Positions 22,057 through 34,338 are shown, counted from the first letter of the stretch. The stretch is 64,000 nucleotides of DNA from Neoceratodus forsteri (GCA_016271365.2 CM028130.1:472597501-472661500), one strand, 5' to 3'. A program made the numbers and translations. The notes: generated by a model from the letters alone, not told the origin.

Positions 22057-22379
22057 AACCTGCAATTAGCCAAGCAGGCAGGGGTTACCCGAGTAAAACA
22101 AAATTGGGATACATACGAGTGCTGTATATCTGGAAAAAAAATTCCTTTTGAATTACCAGTTATGTTAGAAAGCAGTATTCTTTGCAGTGTGGTGTATTTA
22201 CAAATGTTGGGCAAGTACTGGTACTCATTAAAAAACATTTTTTAAGAGTATTTCCTAAAACGAGGTGAGTAAAACAGGTCGGTACTCCCCTTATCTGGAG
22301 CCCTGTGTAGGAGTTTGGAATTTTGTCAGGAAGGGACCCCTGAAAGATGGAAATGTTTTGAACTGAGGGGGTATGCCCT

Positions 22380-24306
22380 TGTAACCCCTAGGTGGCACTA
22401 TCCCAAGGGCTTCTACCCCTGCCTGCTTGGCTAGTAGCAGGTTAAGGGGCCTGAGTTCTGAAACGGGTGCCTCCACCCGGAGATCAGGGTTGGTTGAGGT
22501 CAAGCTAACCTGGGCACAGCCCTCCAGGACACTGTAACTCCCATCTTTCCCCTCTAGTGGCCTGAACACAGTATAACAATCAGTTTCACAATACCCCTGG
22601 TACACCACACAAGTACCCACACTGTTTGCACTTACCACCAGGGCTGGTTCCTCTGGCTCGACCCTGGGGACCCCCTGTAAAACAAGGTTATACACAGCAA
22701 ATAGCAACAGTACAGTACTTTGAGCACAAACAGGAACCACAGTCAGATTACATGCAGAAAAAGTTAGATCTGATTTATTCAGGGGACTTGAACAAGGGAG
22801 GGGCAAAATCAGGTTAATTAGCTTAAAGGTTATATCAATCAAGCAGTTATGCATGCGCTTTGAGTCCCCCACACAGTCACACCTCTGGGTAACCAGGTGG
22901 AGAAGAGATGGGCTAGCCAGGACTGATGCCCAGGGTTTGCCGGCATCGCAGTTGGTTGGGACCCTGTGATGGAAAACACAACATGCACAGTACACAATAT
23001 TTGTAATCCGGAGCCAGAGGGCTCAGTTCATGAAGGAAATGAAACAACAAGACAATCAGATAACATACTTAGATTAAGCTGTTGTTGTAGGGAGCTACCC
23101 TGGTATTTACTCACGATACCCAAGACCGGACACAGGCTGGATGAAAATCAAGACTGCAGGTGGTCGATCTGGAATGCCAGGAGAAGCAGGGCCCACACAA
23201 GTCGCAGAGGCGTCATTCCTGTTCAAGCGTGGAGCAGGGGGCTGATCCCCAGGCAGGTCTCTCGTCCATGGCTTCTCTGTGCAGTGGGTAGTCTGACTGG
23301 GCCAGTCTGGCAAGGCCCAGACCACATGGAGACAAATTCGGATGCAGTCCATTTTGGGCTGGATACAGTTTCCAGCAAGCAGAACACAGTTCACACAGTG
23401 GGGAACTAACTCACAACCCACTAGCAGCTCATAGCACATTTACATGAAAGGGAATTCTACTGTACCAGGCAAAGCGCTCCCCGGTCACAATCTCAAAGTC
23501 TCTGCACACACCGGGAGCTTAGGCGTAGCTGGAACTCCTGACAGGCTGATCGCATTCAGCAAAAATCTTTGGTCTTTTTCAGGCTGAGCCTGGCCCACTT
23601 CAGTAGCTTACTTTAGTCACACAAACTTGGATTTAGTCCAAAATAATTCTCTTCTCTCCCCCTCAGGAGCAACAGGCAGACATGCGGGCCAAAAACTCAG
23701 CCTTTTCACAAGTCTCCCATGCGAATCCACTCAGGATTGCTGCTCAGAATCACTTCAGCTCCTTACTCTTCAGTTTCCAGCTTACATCTACCTGAAAACT
23801 GCAAGCAGCCCGGGACTTCCTCAAAATCCAAAAGGTTTGGTTGGCTGATTTGGCTGTCAGTCAAGGTAAGAGCTCCCGCTTCAGTTGCAAAAAAGGTGCA
23901 AAAAGTTCAAAGCTACAATTCCTACAGATTTTGACTTCAGACAGCTCCTGTAGTCCAACTACATTTTAGGTCCCACCAGTACTGTTTAGTCCAATTTGCA
24001 GTCCAGGACCAAGATAGTGGAGACAAACAAAACAGTCCTTGCTACAAATAAAGCAGGTTAGACAAACTACACTATCATTATCACTCTAAATGATTTGCAG
24101 CAAATAGTTACATCTTTCAACTGAGCTCCCTCTCAAAATACAAGAGCTGCAATCAGGTAGCTCTTAAAGAGACAGTACACAGAATCTATACAGGCACTGG
24201 TAATCACATTTAAACTGCTAAAACGCAAGACACCAGCCTGGCAGTGAGCATTTAGGCAAGCTCAAGGAAGACTATTTGGGACCCCCCCATTTGTAGGAGG
24301 GTTACA
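22380..24306 (-). repeat. Solo Gypsy LTR, antisense
   Basis: Read on the minus strand, the block starts TGTAACCCTCCTACAAATGG and ends GGGGTTACA, colinear with the solo LTR at 6209-8120. The exact tetranucleotide CCCT lies on both sides (22376-22379 and 24307-24310), a clean 4-bp target duplication. It interrupts DIRS G just after the DKWVL codons at the gag-RT boundary. ORFs such as 22291-22995 and 22966-23409 are LTR sequence, not genes. Confidence 0.9.
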
Positions 24307-24427
24307 CCCTTTTCTACTATCTTCAGGACCCACTTGTCTGAAGTTATGAGGGTCCAAGACTGGAGGTAGTGGGTGAGCCTGCCTCCTACTGGTAGAGAGG
24401 AGGCAACCTGGCTGCTAGAGTCAGGGC

Positions 24428-26198
24428 TTAGATTGTGTGGCAGGAGCAGGGGTAGAGGTGCCTCTCCTTTATGCTCTCCTGCCTCTGTAGAATCCTCTCA
24501 GCTGAGTATAGTCCACTGGCATAGGGTAGGGGAAAAATGGGTCTAGGGAAGTAACCCCTATCCCTGTTCCCTTTGTTCTGAGCTCTTTGGTGAGTAGAAG
24601 CCTTCCCCCTGGATGTATTAGTCTGGTAGGCTGTTTTGTACTCATCTACCTTCTTCACGAAAGCCTCTGTTCTATCACCAAAGAGGAAGTTTTGGTCACA
24701 GGGGAAGTCCATAGCTTTGGACTGGGTGTCCTGTGACAGGTTAATTGTTCTTAACCAAGCAAAGCACCTGAGGGTAATGGCCTGGGCCATAACCCTGGAG
24801 GCTGCATTATTGTTGTCTGCTGCCATAGGAATTGAAACTTGGTAGCTTCCAAGGCAGTTTTTACTGTGTGTACTATGTCCTGGACCATGGTATCTGGCTT
24901 TTGCTGAGAAATAGCCAGGACAGAGTTCCATAGAGCCTTTTGGTACTGGGCAGTATAAGCTAGGTAGGAAGAAAGGCTAAGGAGGAGAGAGGCTGAAGTA
25001 TAGGATTTTTTAGCCATGAAGCCAAGTCACCTAGATTCCTTCTCAGGGGTTAAGGGGAGAGAGGGACGTTAGCTTTATCACAAGCTGCCTGCTGTACTAC
25101 TCCTTCATGACTAGGATGCACATACAGGAAGTCAGTATCAGTCTTAGATAGCGGATACTTTTTATCTATTTTCTTGTCTACTCCAGACAGCGAAGTAGGT
25201 GTCTGGAGCAGCTTCATGGTATTTTTCCTGAATGCTTTATATATATGGAGGGCAATCTTTTTTGGAGTGGGAAGGCCCATCATGTCTCTGTTGTCTTCAC
25301 CCTCATCTGCCTGTGTGGACTTCTGTGAGGGGAGATCCAGGTTGTCCACCATATGCTGTAAAAAGGTTAGCATTGAGGAAGCATCCTCCTGATCACCGAA
25401 TGAAGCTCCAAAATTTGGCTCAGGTGAAACACCAGGCTCCAAGGGATCTTCCCCCCGAGTCATCGTCCAGATCTTTGCCATAGTAATCCTCATCCTCCTC
25501 AGGATAGCCGCCTGCCTCAGAGGGAGCTGAACTGGGGGGCTGACTAGCAGTGGCAGGGGTATTAAAAATGGGCCCCATGCCCTGTAGAGTCTGGTAGAGA
25601 TGCCAGGCTTTATTTCCTTCACAGAGGGTAAATCCCCTTGTAAGTTTAGGAGATTATGCCCTTGAGACTCAGCATTTTTTGTTTTGTCCTTATTTTTTTT
25701 GTCTACTGTAGTCTCTCCTTACTTTGATGTGGGAGGAGCCGTAGCATGTTTTTCTTTATGAGACTTCTTAGCAGGCACCTCATCAATGACTTGATCTGAT
25801 TTTCTTTTACTACTTAGCACTTCATCAGCACCTTTGTTTCCATCTTTTCCTTTAGACTGTACTTCATCAGTACCATTATTGTTATTGTTTTTAGACTTAG
25901 AAGGTACTACGTCAGCACCCTGGTTAGAGCCTTTGCTCTTAGAAGGCCCCTCATCAGTAGCCTTAGGTCTTGGCTTAGAAAGTGAAGAGGACCCTTCCTC
26001 TGAAGCCATAATTCTTAATCTTTTTGCTCTGTTTCTTAGAGTCTTTGAACAAAATTTAGAGCCAAGTGAACAGTAATGAGCTGGACCTAAGCACTTTAAG
26101 CACAGGTCGTGAATATCAGCTTTGGCCACAATTCTGTGGCACTTTACACAATGTTTAAAACCTGTGGGTCCAGTTCTCTTTTTTGGCTTTTTTGACAT
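24428..26198 (-). pseudogene. DIRS G gag-like protein
   Basis: The start MSKKPKKRTGPTGFKHC at 26198 opens the Cys/His module: CVKCHRI, then HDLCLKCLGPAH, and a later C. A hydrophilic linker follows with five imperfect repeats of about 18 residues, each containing GADEV, GTDEV or similar with KSK or SKG. Shifted frames 25622-25050 and 25017-24428 carry the conserved middle (DKKIDKKYPL, then SHEGVVQQAACDKANVPLSP) and the end (FAWLRTINLSQDTQSKAMDFP, FGDRTEAFVKKVDEYK). Frameshifts make it a pseudogene, although each piece is well preserved. Confidence 0.75.
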
Positions 26199-26609
26199 GC
26201 CAGTTTGTTAGAAAAGCTGTAAATTATCAGTTCCCAATAGGGAAGTAATGAAAAAGTGGTCGTTCCCTCATGGTAAAGAACTGCAACAGTAAATATATGA
26301 AGAAAGACAAGGAAAATAGTGGTTCCTGGGAAAATAAGGGAACCACTATTAAAATAACCTTAAAAACCATTGAAATATATAAAACGCGGTAAAGGTTTAC
26401 CTCAGAAAGAGAAAAAAGAAACCACAGGGAACTGCGGAAAGAAAGGGAAAACACGATTCCTGGAAACCAGTCAGGAACCACTAAAAAAACCTTCAAAAAG
26501 CTCAGATGAACAAAATACTCACAGACTCAGCACAAAAGTAATGTTTAGGGCCAAAAAAAGTATTTTTCTCAAGATGAGAGAGAGAGAGAGAGAGAGCGCA
26601 CCTCAGAGG

Positions 26610-28020
26610 CAGGACAGAGGCAGGAAACTACAGACCAGTTAGTTTGACCTCAATGGTAGGGAAAATGATGGAATCACTTCTGAAGGAGAGAATTGTTGAG
26701 TACCTAGAGGCCAGTGGGGCAGAGGACCCAAGGCAGCATGGATTCACGATGGGACGGTCATGTCAGACGAATCTAATAGATTTCTTTGACTGGGTGACCA
26801 AAGTAGTAGACCAGGGAGGGGCTGTGGACATGGCCTACCTAGATTTTAGCAAGGCATTTGATACAGTCCCACACAAAAGATTAATACACAAGATAGCCAG
26901 CCTTGGAATGGGTCCCATGGTGGTAGCCTGGATAAAAAATTGGCTAGACAACAGGATGCAAAGGGTAGTAGTAAATGGAGTACACAGTGAAGAAAGGAGG
27001 GTTACTAGCAGGGTACCGCAGGGTTCAATACTGGGACCGGTCCTTTTTAATGTCTTTATAAGTGACATTGCAGAGGAACTGGAAGGAAAAGTATGTTTCT
27101 TTGCAGATGACACAAAGATCTGCAACAGGGTTGATACACAAGATGGAGTGGAAAGGATGAGAAGGGACTTGGCAAGGTTGGAGGAATGGTCAAATGTATG
27201 GCAGCTCAGATTCAATGCAAAGAAGTGCAAGGTAATGCATATGGGAAACAAAACCCAGGGAAGCATACACAATGGGGGTGAGATACTGACAACAGTAAAA
27301 TAGAAAGGGACCTGGGGGTAATTATATCAGATGACCTAAAGGTGGGCAAGCAATGTGAGAAGGCAGTAAGGAGGGCTGGGGGATACTGGGATGCATAGAA
27401 GAGGCATCAATAGTAGAAAACAGGAAATTGTTATCCCTCTGTACAGACAGTTGGTGATACCCCATCTGAGTACTGTGTGCAGTTCTGGAGACCTCATCTC
27501 CCTTAAAGACATAGACAGAGTGGAAGCTGTCCAGAGGAGGGCAACCAAAATGGTGCAGGGTCTGCACCAGAAGACATACGAAGAAAGACTAAAGGAGCTT
27601 AATATGTATACTCTTGAGGAAAGAAGGGGACATGATAGAAACTTTCAAGTACCTCAAGGGAATTAACAAAGTCCAAGAGGGTAGCATCTTCCAGAAAAAG
27701 AGATGTGCAAGAACAAGGGGGCACAATTTGAAGATAGAGAGGGGACGGCTCAGGGTTAATGTGACGAAGTATTTTTTCACAGAGAGGGTTGTGGATGCAT
27801 GGAACAGCCTCCCTGAGGAGGTTGTGGAGTCAAGAACAGTGGGGGACTTCAAGAATGCATGGGACAGGCATAAGGCAGTCCTAGGGGCGGGTAAGAGGAA
27901 GTAAGCTGTTGGTTAACTAGGATCTGCAGCTTATCTGTTTGGTAGGAAAATGGGCAGACTAGGTGGGCCAAGCGGTCCTTATCTGCCGTCAAATTCTATG
28001 TTTCTATGTTTCTATGTTTT
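26610..28020 (+). mobile_element. CR1-like LINE, 5'-truncated
   Basis: The copy begins within the RT (EAGNYRPVSLTS) and runs to a 3' UTR ending in TTCTATG/TTTCTATG repeats, the octamer-type tail of CR1 and relatives. The same 3' UTR is found at 1687-1832, and a close relative is at 45564-48354. It lies in the leader of DIRS G, directly after a (GA)n stretch (26574-26596). I could not define a target duplication. Confidence 0.85.
26644..27904 (+). pseudogene. CR1-like reverse transcriptase, C-terminal half
   Basis: The first frame (26644-27303) holds PRQHGFTMGRSCQTNLIDF, palm A MAYLDFSKAFDTVPHKRLI, RVPQGSILGPVLFNVFISDI and palm C CFFADDTKICNRVDTQDG, then LRFNAKKCKVMHMG. A stop at 27301 and shifts lead to 27391-27666 (LVIPHLSTVCSSGDLISL, VQRRATKMVQGL, YEERLKELNMYTLEERR) and 27614-27904 (FFTERVVDAWNSLPEEVVES). 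The catalytic ADD is intact. The protein would reverse transcribe LINE RNA at a nicked target. Two frame changes make it inactive. Confidence 0.85.
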
Positions 28021-28202
28021 TCAGTCAGTAGGAGAAAAAAATTATGGGGCCCTCTGGGCAGGCTCCTCTCAAGCACACCCTCCAACTCTCTCCTGATTGG
28101 CTAATTTATATCATTCATTATCATAGTCACCACCTCCGAGGCAGTTCAACCTGGCCAGCTTGCTGCACATTGTTACTGATGGGCTAAAGGACCCTTGGGG
28201 TG
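28021..28202. other. Unassigned AT-rich stretch, possible DIRS G end
   Basis: There is no gene. Motifs such as TCCTGATTGGCTAATTT and CATTCATTATCATAG faintly resemble the DIRS A terminal repeat (GAGCCAATTGAGAG and CATAATGAGTG). It may be the far end of DIRS G carried across the CR1 insertion, but the match is too weak to be sure. Confidence 0.3.
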
Positions 28203-28290
28203 AGAATACAGTGCAGAAACAGGCTTCAGCCATCAGAGCTGTAACACAGGGCAGAAACAGGATTCCAGTCATTCCAGCTGTAACATAGTG
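28203..28290. repeat. 39-bp minisatellite, segment 1
   Basis: About two and a quarter copies of a 39-bp unit with core CAGTGCAGAAACAGGNTTC, then CAGCCATCCCAGCTGTAACA. The array stops after GTGCAG, where the SINE begins, and the same unit resumes in phase at 34552. Confidence 0.85.
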
Positions 28291-28903
28291 CAGTGGCTCA
28301 GTAGGTAGCACACTCGCCTCTGAGGCTGGGAGATCAGAGGGCTGTGGGTTCAGTTTCCACATCTGGCACTTGGGTTAATATCCCAGTACTGACATTGTAG
28401 TGCTGCATAAGAGGGGTGCTGCACTTATGAGGTGCCGTCTTTCAGATGAGACGTTAAACCGAGGTCCCATCTGCCTGGATTGGTGGTAGTTCAGGTGGAT
28501 GCTAAAGATCCCATGGCACCTATCGAAAAGAGTGGGGGAATTTTATTGAAAAATTGGGCTTCAAAACAAAGCAAACAAAGCAAAATACAAAGGAAAGTAC
28601 AAATCAAACATTCTAAACAAATGAAACATTCAGCAAGTACAGAATGAGTCCAACAACATGTTTTTAGACAGAAAGAAACCAGGCATCACAATGGAGCCAC
28701 AAATGATGAGCTCTTTCAGGGGAGAAGTGTTGGAAGTCCAAAAGCTTGATATGCTGTAAAGAAAACTGAATATCAGACAGGAGTTCAGCATACTGAATAG
28801 TCCTCTGTTGAAGAATTAACATACAGTGAGCGTGCCATAAAAAATAATGAATAATAACCAGTAATAAATAGACTGTTTCAGCATGATGGTGTGGAAATAC
28901 ATT

Positions 28904-31900
28904 CTAGAAAGGTCCATACAATAATACTGGATATGTTAGATTAGAAAGCGGAGGGACAGACCAACGGGCAGCAAGGTACTGCCAGAAGGCCCGTGCATAT
29001 GGACAGTCAAGGAACAAGTGCAACTGGGTCTCTAAAAGCTGCGTACAAGTATCCCGGGGACAATACCTCTCAGAAAGCTGCTTATGTTTACTATTTGCGT
29101 TTACCCCTAGACGCCCATAATTACTCAGCCATGTACAGTCCCAAACAAAGGGGGGAAGTCGTGGGTTACTCAATTGTTGAATTACTAAAGGAACCCTCTC
29201 CCTGGGGCAATCCAGAAACCCCGGAAAACTCTGCCGTTCTGAAGCTAAGATGGATTTGTAAATTTGTTTTCTAGTCATTGTAACTATCTGAGATGGGGAA
29301 ATGCCCCATTTAACGATATTCTTAAAAAAATCTCTGCTGTATGATGGGACAGGTAAGGAATGTGGCAACGCCCTAATGGACCCTTTCGTCCAAGGGGCCA
29401 AACAATGGGATAGCCAGACATGCACAAAAGATTTCAAAACCTTGTCACCTGGTTTCAAGGTCGTGCAAATATTATAAGAAATAAATATACTGAAATAAAA
29501 AGCAACTGGATTAACCATATTAACTCCCCCCTCAGCAATGGGGCAATAAGTCAATTCCCTTTTAAGTGGGTTTAAACGGGAGCCCCAAATTGAAAAAAAA
29601 GACTAAACAATCTAACGATAACAGCTGGTGGGGGAGGGTATACATAACATAAATAAAGAAAAATCGGAAGGAGCAAAGTTTTAATAAGAACTACCCTTTT
29701 CTTTTTAGAGAGTTGTTGCCCCTTCTAAGTATCTACTAATCTAGAGGCCTTTTCCAACTTATCCTCTCAATTCAGCAATGCCAACCCCCCGGGACCAAAT
29801 TTCACCCCCAGAATAGAAATGGGCTCGTTAGATACAAAAATACCTGCCAGATGGTTATCTGCACATAACGGGGTATGGCCAAGCACCACTCCTTTACATT
29901 TATCTAAATTAATTTTTGATCCAGATATGTGAGAAAATTGATCCAAGATGAATACTAAAGATTCCTCTAATGAGGTAGGAGCCAAAGTCAAAACTAAATC
30001 ATCTGCATATGCCAGTATCTTAATAGGGTGCTAAACAGGGGAAATCTGTATGTTAACGAGGTGATCATTTGCGGACAGAAGTCTGAGTAAGATGCCAACT
30101 CCAAACACATAAAGAAGAGGGCTCAGGGGGCATCCCTGCATCACCCCCCATCTTATTTTAACTTTCCTATCGAACCACCCATTGACATTAGGGTAAAGAA
30201 AAAAATACCCATATATAGTCCGTATCCAAGACACAAACCCAGGAGGGATACCAAAAGCCAACAATGCAGAAAACAAAAAGTGATGAGAGAGCCTGTCAAA
30301 GGCCTTTTCCTGGTCTAAGCTTAAAACATAACTGGAAACCACGTCATTCTCCCCTGAAAAAAAAGCTCCTGCTAAAGAACCAAGTTATCATGCTGCGTAC
30401 GATCCGCAACAGCACAAATCTGGAATGGGCAGATCAAATAAGGGGCAACCATAGCCAGTCTATTCAGTAGTATTTTGCTTAAGATTTTAAAATCTGAATT
30501 TAACAGACTTATAGGCCTACAATTACAAATATTCCGGCGGTCACCTTTTTTGTATATCAAGACCAATATTGCTTCCAGCATAGACTCAGAATATGTATTG
30601 GAACTCAGCATATAGTTAAACAAAATAACTAGAACCGGGCCCAGCTGTGGTTGAAAGGTTTTATAAAATCCTGTGCTGATACCATCAGACCCAGGAGCGG
30701 TACCACTCGAGAGTCGAGAGATTGCAGACTCCACCTCTGCTAGAGAGACTTCTGCAATCAGGAGAGATGCATCTGCATCCGTGACTTGAGGTAGATTTAA
30801 AGACTGAAAAATTGTATGTACATCTGGTTCAGGAGCAGGAGTGCCAAAAAGGCCCATAACATGGGAATCCACAACTCCCAATAGGTTTTGGAGAGAAGTA
30901 ACAAGGTGCACAGATGGAGTAGTCAAAGCTGTGACAACTTTATTTAGCGTGCGTCTCTTACATTCCATAAAAGGATCTAGAGAACCTTTCTGGGTGTTTG
31001 TCCCAAAACAAAGTTCTTGTTGCAATGACTGAGCCCTATCATATTGCAAGGCCGTCATCTGTTTTTTAATGACTGTAATCTGTTCCCCATAATCAAAATG
31101 AGTACTATCAGACAGAGAGATGAGGCGCTGTAATTGGTATCTAAGCCGTAGATAATGCAAATATACATCAGAGACCTGGAGGTGTGCTCTATGTTGAAAG
31201 AATTTGCACCCAGGACTGTTTGGTGTCCTCCCACCAGTCCAGTACATCTGAGTAACACTCAACTACCGATAGCCTGGCCAGAAACTCTCTCTCCATGCTG
31301 CTTGTACTGAGGCATTGGAAAGCATTGATTCATTCAGCCTCCACTGGTTCTTATTGCATTGAGGGGCAGAGGCCCAGTTACATGTCAATTTAAGAACCAA
31401 ATGGTCCGAAAATTCGCAGGGCAGTAAACTGACAGCAGAAAGCTCCAAAGCTGAGGATGCAAAAATAAAATCTATGCGCGTCTGAAGAGGACCTTTAAAA
31501 AAAAGTGTAGTCACCAGATGGATAGGTGGCCCTATAAACATCCACCAATCAGGATGAACGTATAGTGGTATTCAAGAAATTGGAGTCACAAAACATTTTA
31601 TCAGTTTGAAGACCCCTATCAGTTCAGGAGAGACCGCAATTGAAATCACCAGCCCAGAAGAGAAGCCGAGAGGTGTATAAAAAAGGCTAGATTCCTTTAA
31701 ACAAAGCAACTCTCAAGGCTATAGTCTGTGGGGCATAAATCATAATGAGACGGAGGCATACAGCAAAATAAGAGATGTCTAATAAAAGGGCTCTCCCCGG
31801 GTGAATATCTACCAATCTGGAGACCTTGAGGTCCGAGTTGGCAAATAGAACTCTCACCCCATCACAGGTATCCATACCGGTGGACCAAAAGGTGGAACCC

Positions 31901-32070
31901 AGGGTCCATTCCCTGGAGGCCTGATGTAAATCCAGAAAAGTTTTAAGGTGAGTGTCTTGAAGACATATTATGTCACTGTGTAAGGTATGCAAAAAAAGCA
32001 CAGCACCAGCTCTCTTTCGCAGCGACTTAATGCTATTAAGATTGACAGTGCTCAAAGTGAGAGCGTGCAT
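28904..32070 (-). pseudogene. Tx1-like ORF2: endonuclease and reverse transcriptase
   Basis: Starting at 32070, LTLSTVNLNSIKSLRKR and IICLQDTHLK form the start of an APE endonuclease. TRIDFIFAS and SDHLVLKL (31541-31263) form its C-terminal catalytic part. The RT lead is in 31262-30372 with GTAPGSDGISTGFYKTF and NCRPISLLNSDFKILSKILL. Palm A is LDQEKAFDRLSHHF (30342-30031), followed by GVMQGCPLSPLLY. The catalytic AYADD is encoded around 29997-30012, then INLDKCKGVVLG. The end (29554-28904) has the Cys/His motif YCPRDTC, then HLFLDCP. At least five frame breaks separate these parts. Confidence 0.82.
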
Positions 32071-32317
32071 AAGGGTGAGAGAAAAGAAAAGTCAAATGGA
32101 ACCAAAGGAGACAGTTTAAGGTGGTTTACATCGCTGTCTAGTTCGTTTGGCAATGCAGCCTGCACTACCCTGTTCATTGTCAGTATTCGAGGTCACAGAA
32201 GAGGCATCCATTCCACCATCATCAGAGTCCCCTTCTGTTTCCTCTAAGGGAAGAGCGGCAAATTTATTGCCTTTCTTCCAAGAGGAAGATTCAGTCTACT
32301 GAGTAACCTCCACATGT

Positions 32318-34338
32318 TTAAGCTTCTGAGAAACTTTCTGCCCTTGCCTGGGTCGTTTTTTTGTAGAGATCAATTGACAGGGAGCAGCCTCCGACCCTGG
32401 GGGTGGGGGGGAGGCATAACGTTTCCAACCCCAGAAGAGGAAGCAACAGCTGGAGCAGGGACCAGTGCCACTGTATCCGGTACCGACGCTGTAGAGGCCT
32501 CAACTGTAGGTACACAGGGTTCCGGAGCAGGAGGGGTAGAGGTGTCCCACTCAGGTTGGTCAGGAGTGCCTGGCTGGTGTTCAGGTGCAGACACTCACAG
32601 AACTTGTTGGTGCTGGGCCAAATTAATAAGACCGCCATGGTTGGGGCAATCCATCCTTTTACGCGCAGCCCAAGGACAATGACCATAAGCATGCCCTGTC
32701 TGTTCACACAAATTGCATTTAAACAGATTAACACAAGCAGAGGAAACATGACCAAAATCTAAGCAATGACTGCATCGCATAGTATCACAAGCAGAGCTAA
32801 GGTGTAACCTGGAACCGCATTTAAAGCAGGACCTAGGCTGCCCACTGTAAAAGATGGAACCCCTATCTTTCCCTAGAAAAAAGTACTGGGCAAATGCCAA
32901 CCACCATCCCAGATTTGTTCACTGTCTAAGGTTGGAAAGGGTTTACACAAAATCTCACAACGTTGTCTCAACCAAAACAATATATCCTCCAGCTGCACCC
33001 CTTCATTTTTAAACATAACCGTAATTGTCTTAATCAAGGGTTTAGTGAGGGGAACAGCATGAAAAGAAATCCAAATCGGTGTATTCTTCAGGTTATGATA
33101 TTGAGCCCAGAATCTATCTAAATTGGAGACATGTTTGAAACTAATATCAAAATTCCCATTTCCCAAACCTATAAGGGCATAAATCTCAGAGGAAAAATAA
33201 TGCATTGATTTCTTCAGCAGGTCCCTAGCAATATATAACATATTAGGAAGATCTTCCAAGCCTCCTTTGTAAAGAAGACGGACCGCATTGTGCCTAGGGG
33301 CCAGTTCGCCCCTAGTCGAAAAGAGGTCAGCCTACTTAAACAAAGGATCAGGCACTGTTTTACTAAGCAAAACATCCACAGGTTCGACAACCGCAGGGGC
33401 CGCTCCTGGAGCAGCCGGCTGCGGGCATGCAACAGACACAGAATGTGGAGACAATGTATTAGAAGCAAGAGAAGAAACAAGAGTTTTTACCCCGGGGTGA
33501 GTTGGAGCTCAGGCCTGTCGCATCATCCGTCGCAACAGGAGAGGAGAAAGTCTCTGTAAGGATTTGAAATGACTGATCTTGAGTATCGGAGGACCAGGAT
33601 CCAGAAGGTGCCTGCACCCAGCCTGCCTCCTGCAATGCTTTTTTAGGGGTCCACTCGATCGAACCCACATCAGAGTCCATAAGAGTTCAAAGAGCGCTGT
33701 GGCAGCGTAGTCGGAGCCTTACACACAGGTTCTGTTGAAGCTTTCGGGAAAGGTACAATGGGGTTTCCTAACCCAAGATGTCGCCCTACAGGCGGCGGGT
33801 GTAACATCACAGTGCTAGAATCTTGAGGCTTTAGGCACACAGGAACAGGCCTGTCAGTACTGCCAGCCTCCCGTGAGATGTTCTCCGGCTGTGTGCATGA
33901 AACAGGTGCTTCCAGGTTACAGTCCGCCAAAGGTGAGAGTCGAGCAGGGACATCCAAACCCCGTGGATCCGGGGTTGTAGCAGAATCAACCAGAGGAGTA
34001 GAAAACAAAAAGAGAGCCGCATCAAGCTCCTGTAACTTCTGTAGCTTCCGTAATTGCTGTGCTTTTGCCAAACGAAGAAAGGTAAGGCGGGACAATACGT
34101 TTTCACTGGCTACTATATCAGAAGGGTGTAACAAAGTCTGAGGCTGTATCAGGAGTGGAGAAGAAACAGGAACCGAATGGGAAGTAACGTCCAGAAAACC
34201 ATCCATAATTACACCTTCCATAGGCTCCGGGGGTAAAGCAGCAGAGATAGGCAGGAAAGAAACATCCGAGGGAGAGGCCTTCCCTCCCTCCAAAGACACA
34301 ACCTTCTCCTCCACAGACTCAGAAAGACTGGCCGTCAT
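32318..34338 (-). pseudogene. Tx1-like ORF1: RNA-binding protein with three zinc knuckles
   Basis: The start at 34338 (MTASLSESVEEKV) opens a long Ser/Pro-rich N-terminal part through 33670. Shifted frames then carry a globular part (33259-32873: LIGLGNGNFDISF, then WISFHAVPLTKPLIK) and three tandem CCHC knuckles at 32830-32680: CFKCGSRLHLSSAC, CSHCLDFGHVSSAC and CNLCEQTGHAYGHC. The protein coats LINE RNA in related elements. A proline-rich C-terminal tail ends near 32318. The knuckle cysteines and histidines are all present despite frameshifts elsewhere. Confidence 0.8.

Larger units (their letters stand above)
8669..22089 (+). mobile_element. Complete Ty3/Gypsy LTR retrotransposon with PNMA-like gag
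   Basis: The 5' LTR (8669-10642) and 3' LTR (17910-22089, including two later insertions) both start TGTA and end GGGGTTAC(A/C). Between them the order is gag, protease, RT, RNase H, integrase and a long C-terminal part, the Ty3/Gypsy order. Flanks are TGAG (8665-8668) and CGAG (22090-22093), consistent with a 4-bp target duplication with one transition; two solo LTRs in this window have exact 4-bp duplications. Stops in every domain and a mutated protease show that it is defective. No envelope gene is visible. It interrupts DIRS copy G. Confidence 0.9.
17910..22089 (+). repeat. 3' LTR of the Gypsy element, carrying two insertions
   Basis: It starts TGTAACCCCCCCCC and ends AGGCAGGGGTTACC, colinear with the 5' LTR (8669-10642). 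Two blocks absent from the 5' LTR interrupt it: 18507-19086 (hairpin-rich, 7-bp duplication) and 20325-22056 (L1 fragment, 15-bp duplication). A smaller deletion relative to the 5' copy lies near 19290. The last base pair reads CC instead of CA, a point change at the integration end. Confidence 0.85.
22090..26600 (-). mobile_element. DIRS copy G, split by a solo LTR and lacking the recombinase
   Basis: The minus-strand parts are a 5' leader (26600-26200), gag (26198-24428) and the first residues after the DKWVL motif, interrupted by the solo LTR (22380-24306). About 90 bases of RT-start-like sequence then run directly into an ICR-like block (22240-22290) containing AACGAGGTGAGTAAAACAGG. The corresponding left terminus, TTTACTCACCTGTTTTAAAA, is at 8641-8660 on the other side of the Gypsy insertion. 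Copy G therefore spans about 8638 to at least 26600 and appears to lack RT-RNase H and YR. The far right terminus, possibly near 28120, is beyond a CR1 insertion. Confidence 0.55.

Noticed and set aside
22291..22995. 234-codon open frame on the minus strand
   Set aside because: It is the 3' part of the antisense solo LTR plus flank, colinear with non-coding LTR sequence at 7523-8134.
28291..28365. Possible tRNA gene
   Set aside because: The A and B boxes are good, but the arms do not fold as a full cloverleaf and a SINE core follows directly. It is the SINE head.
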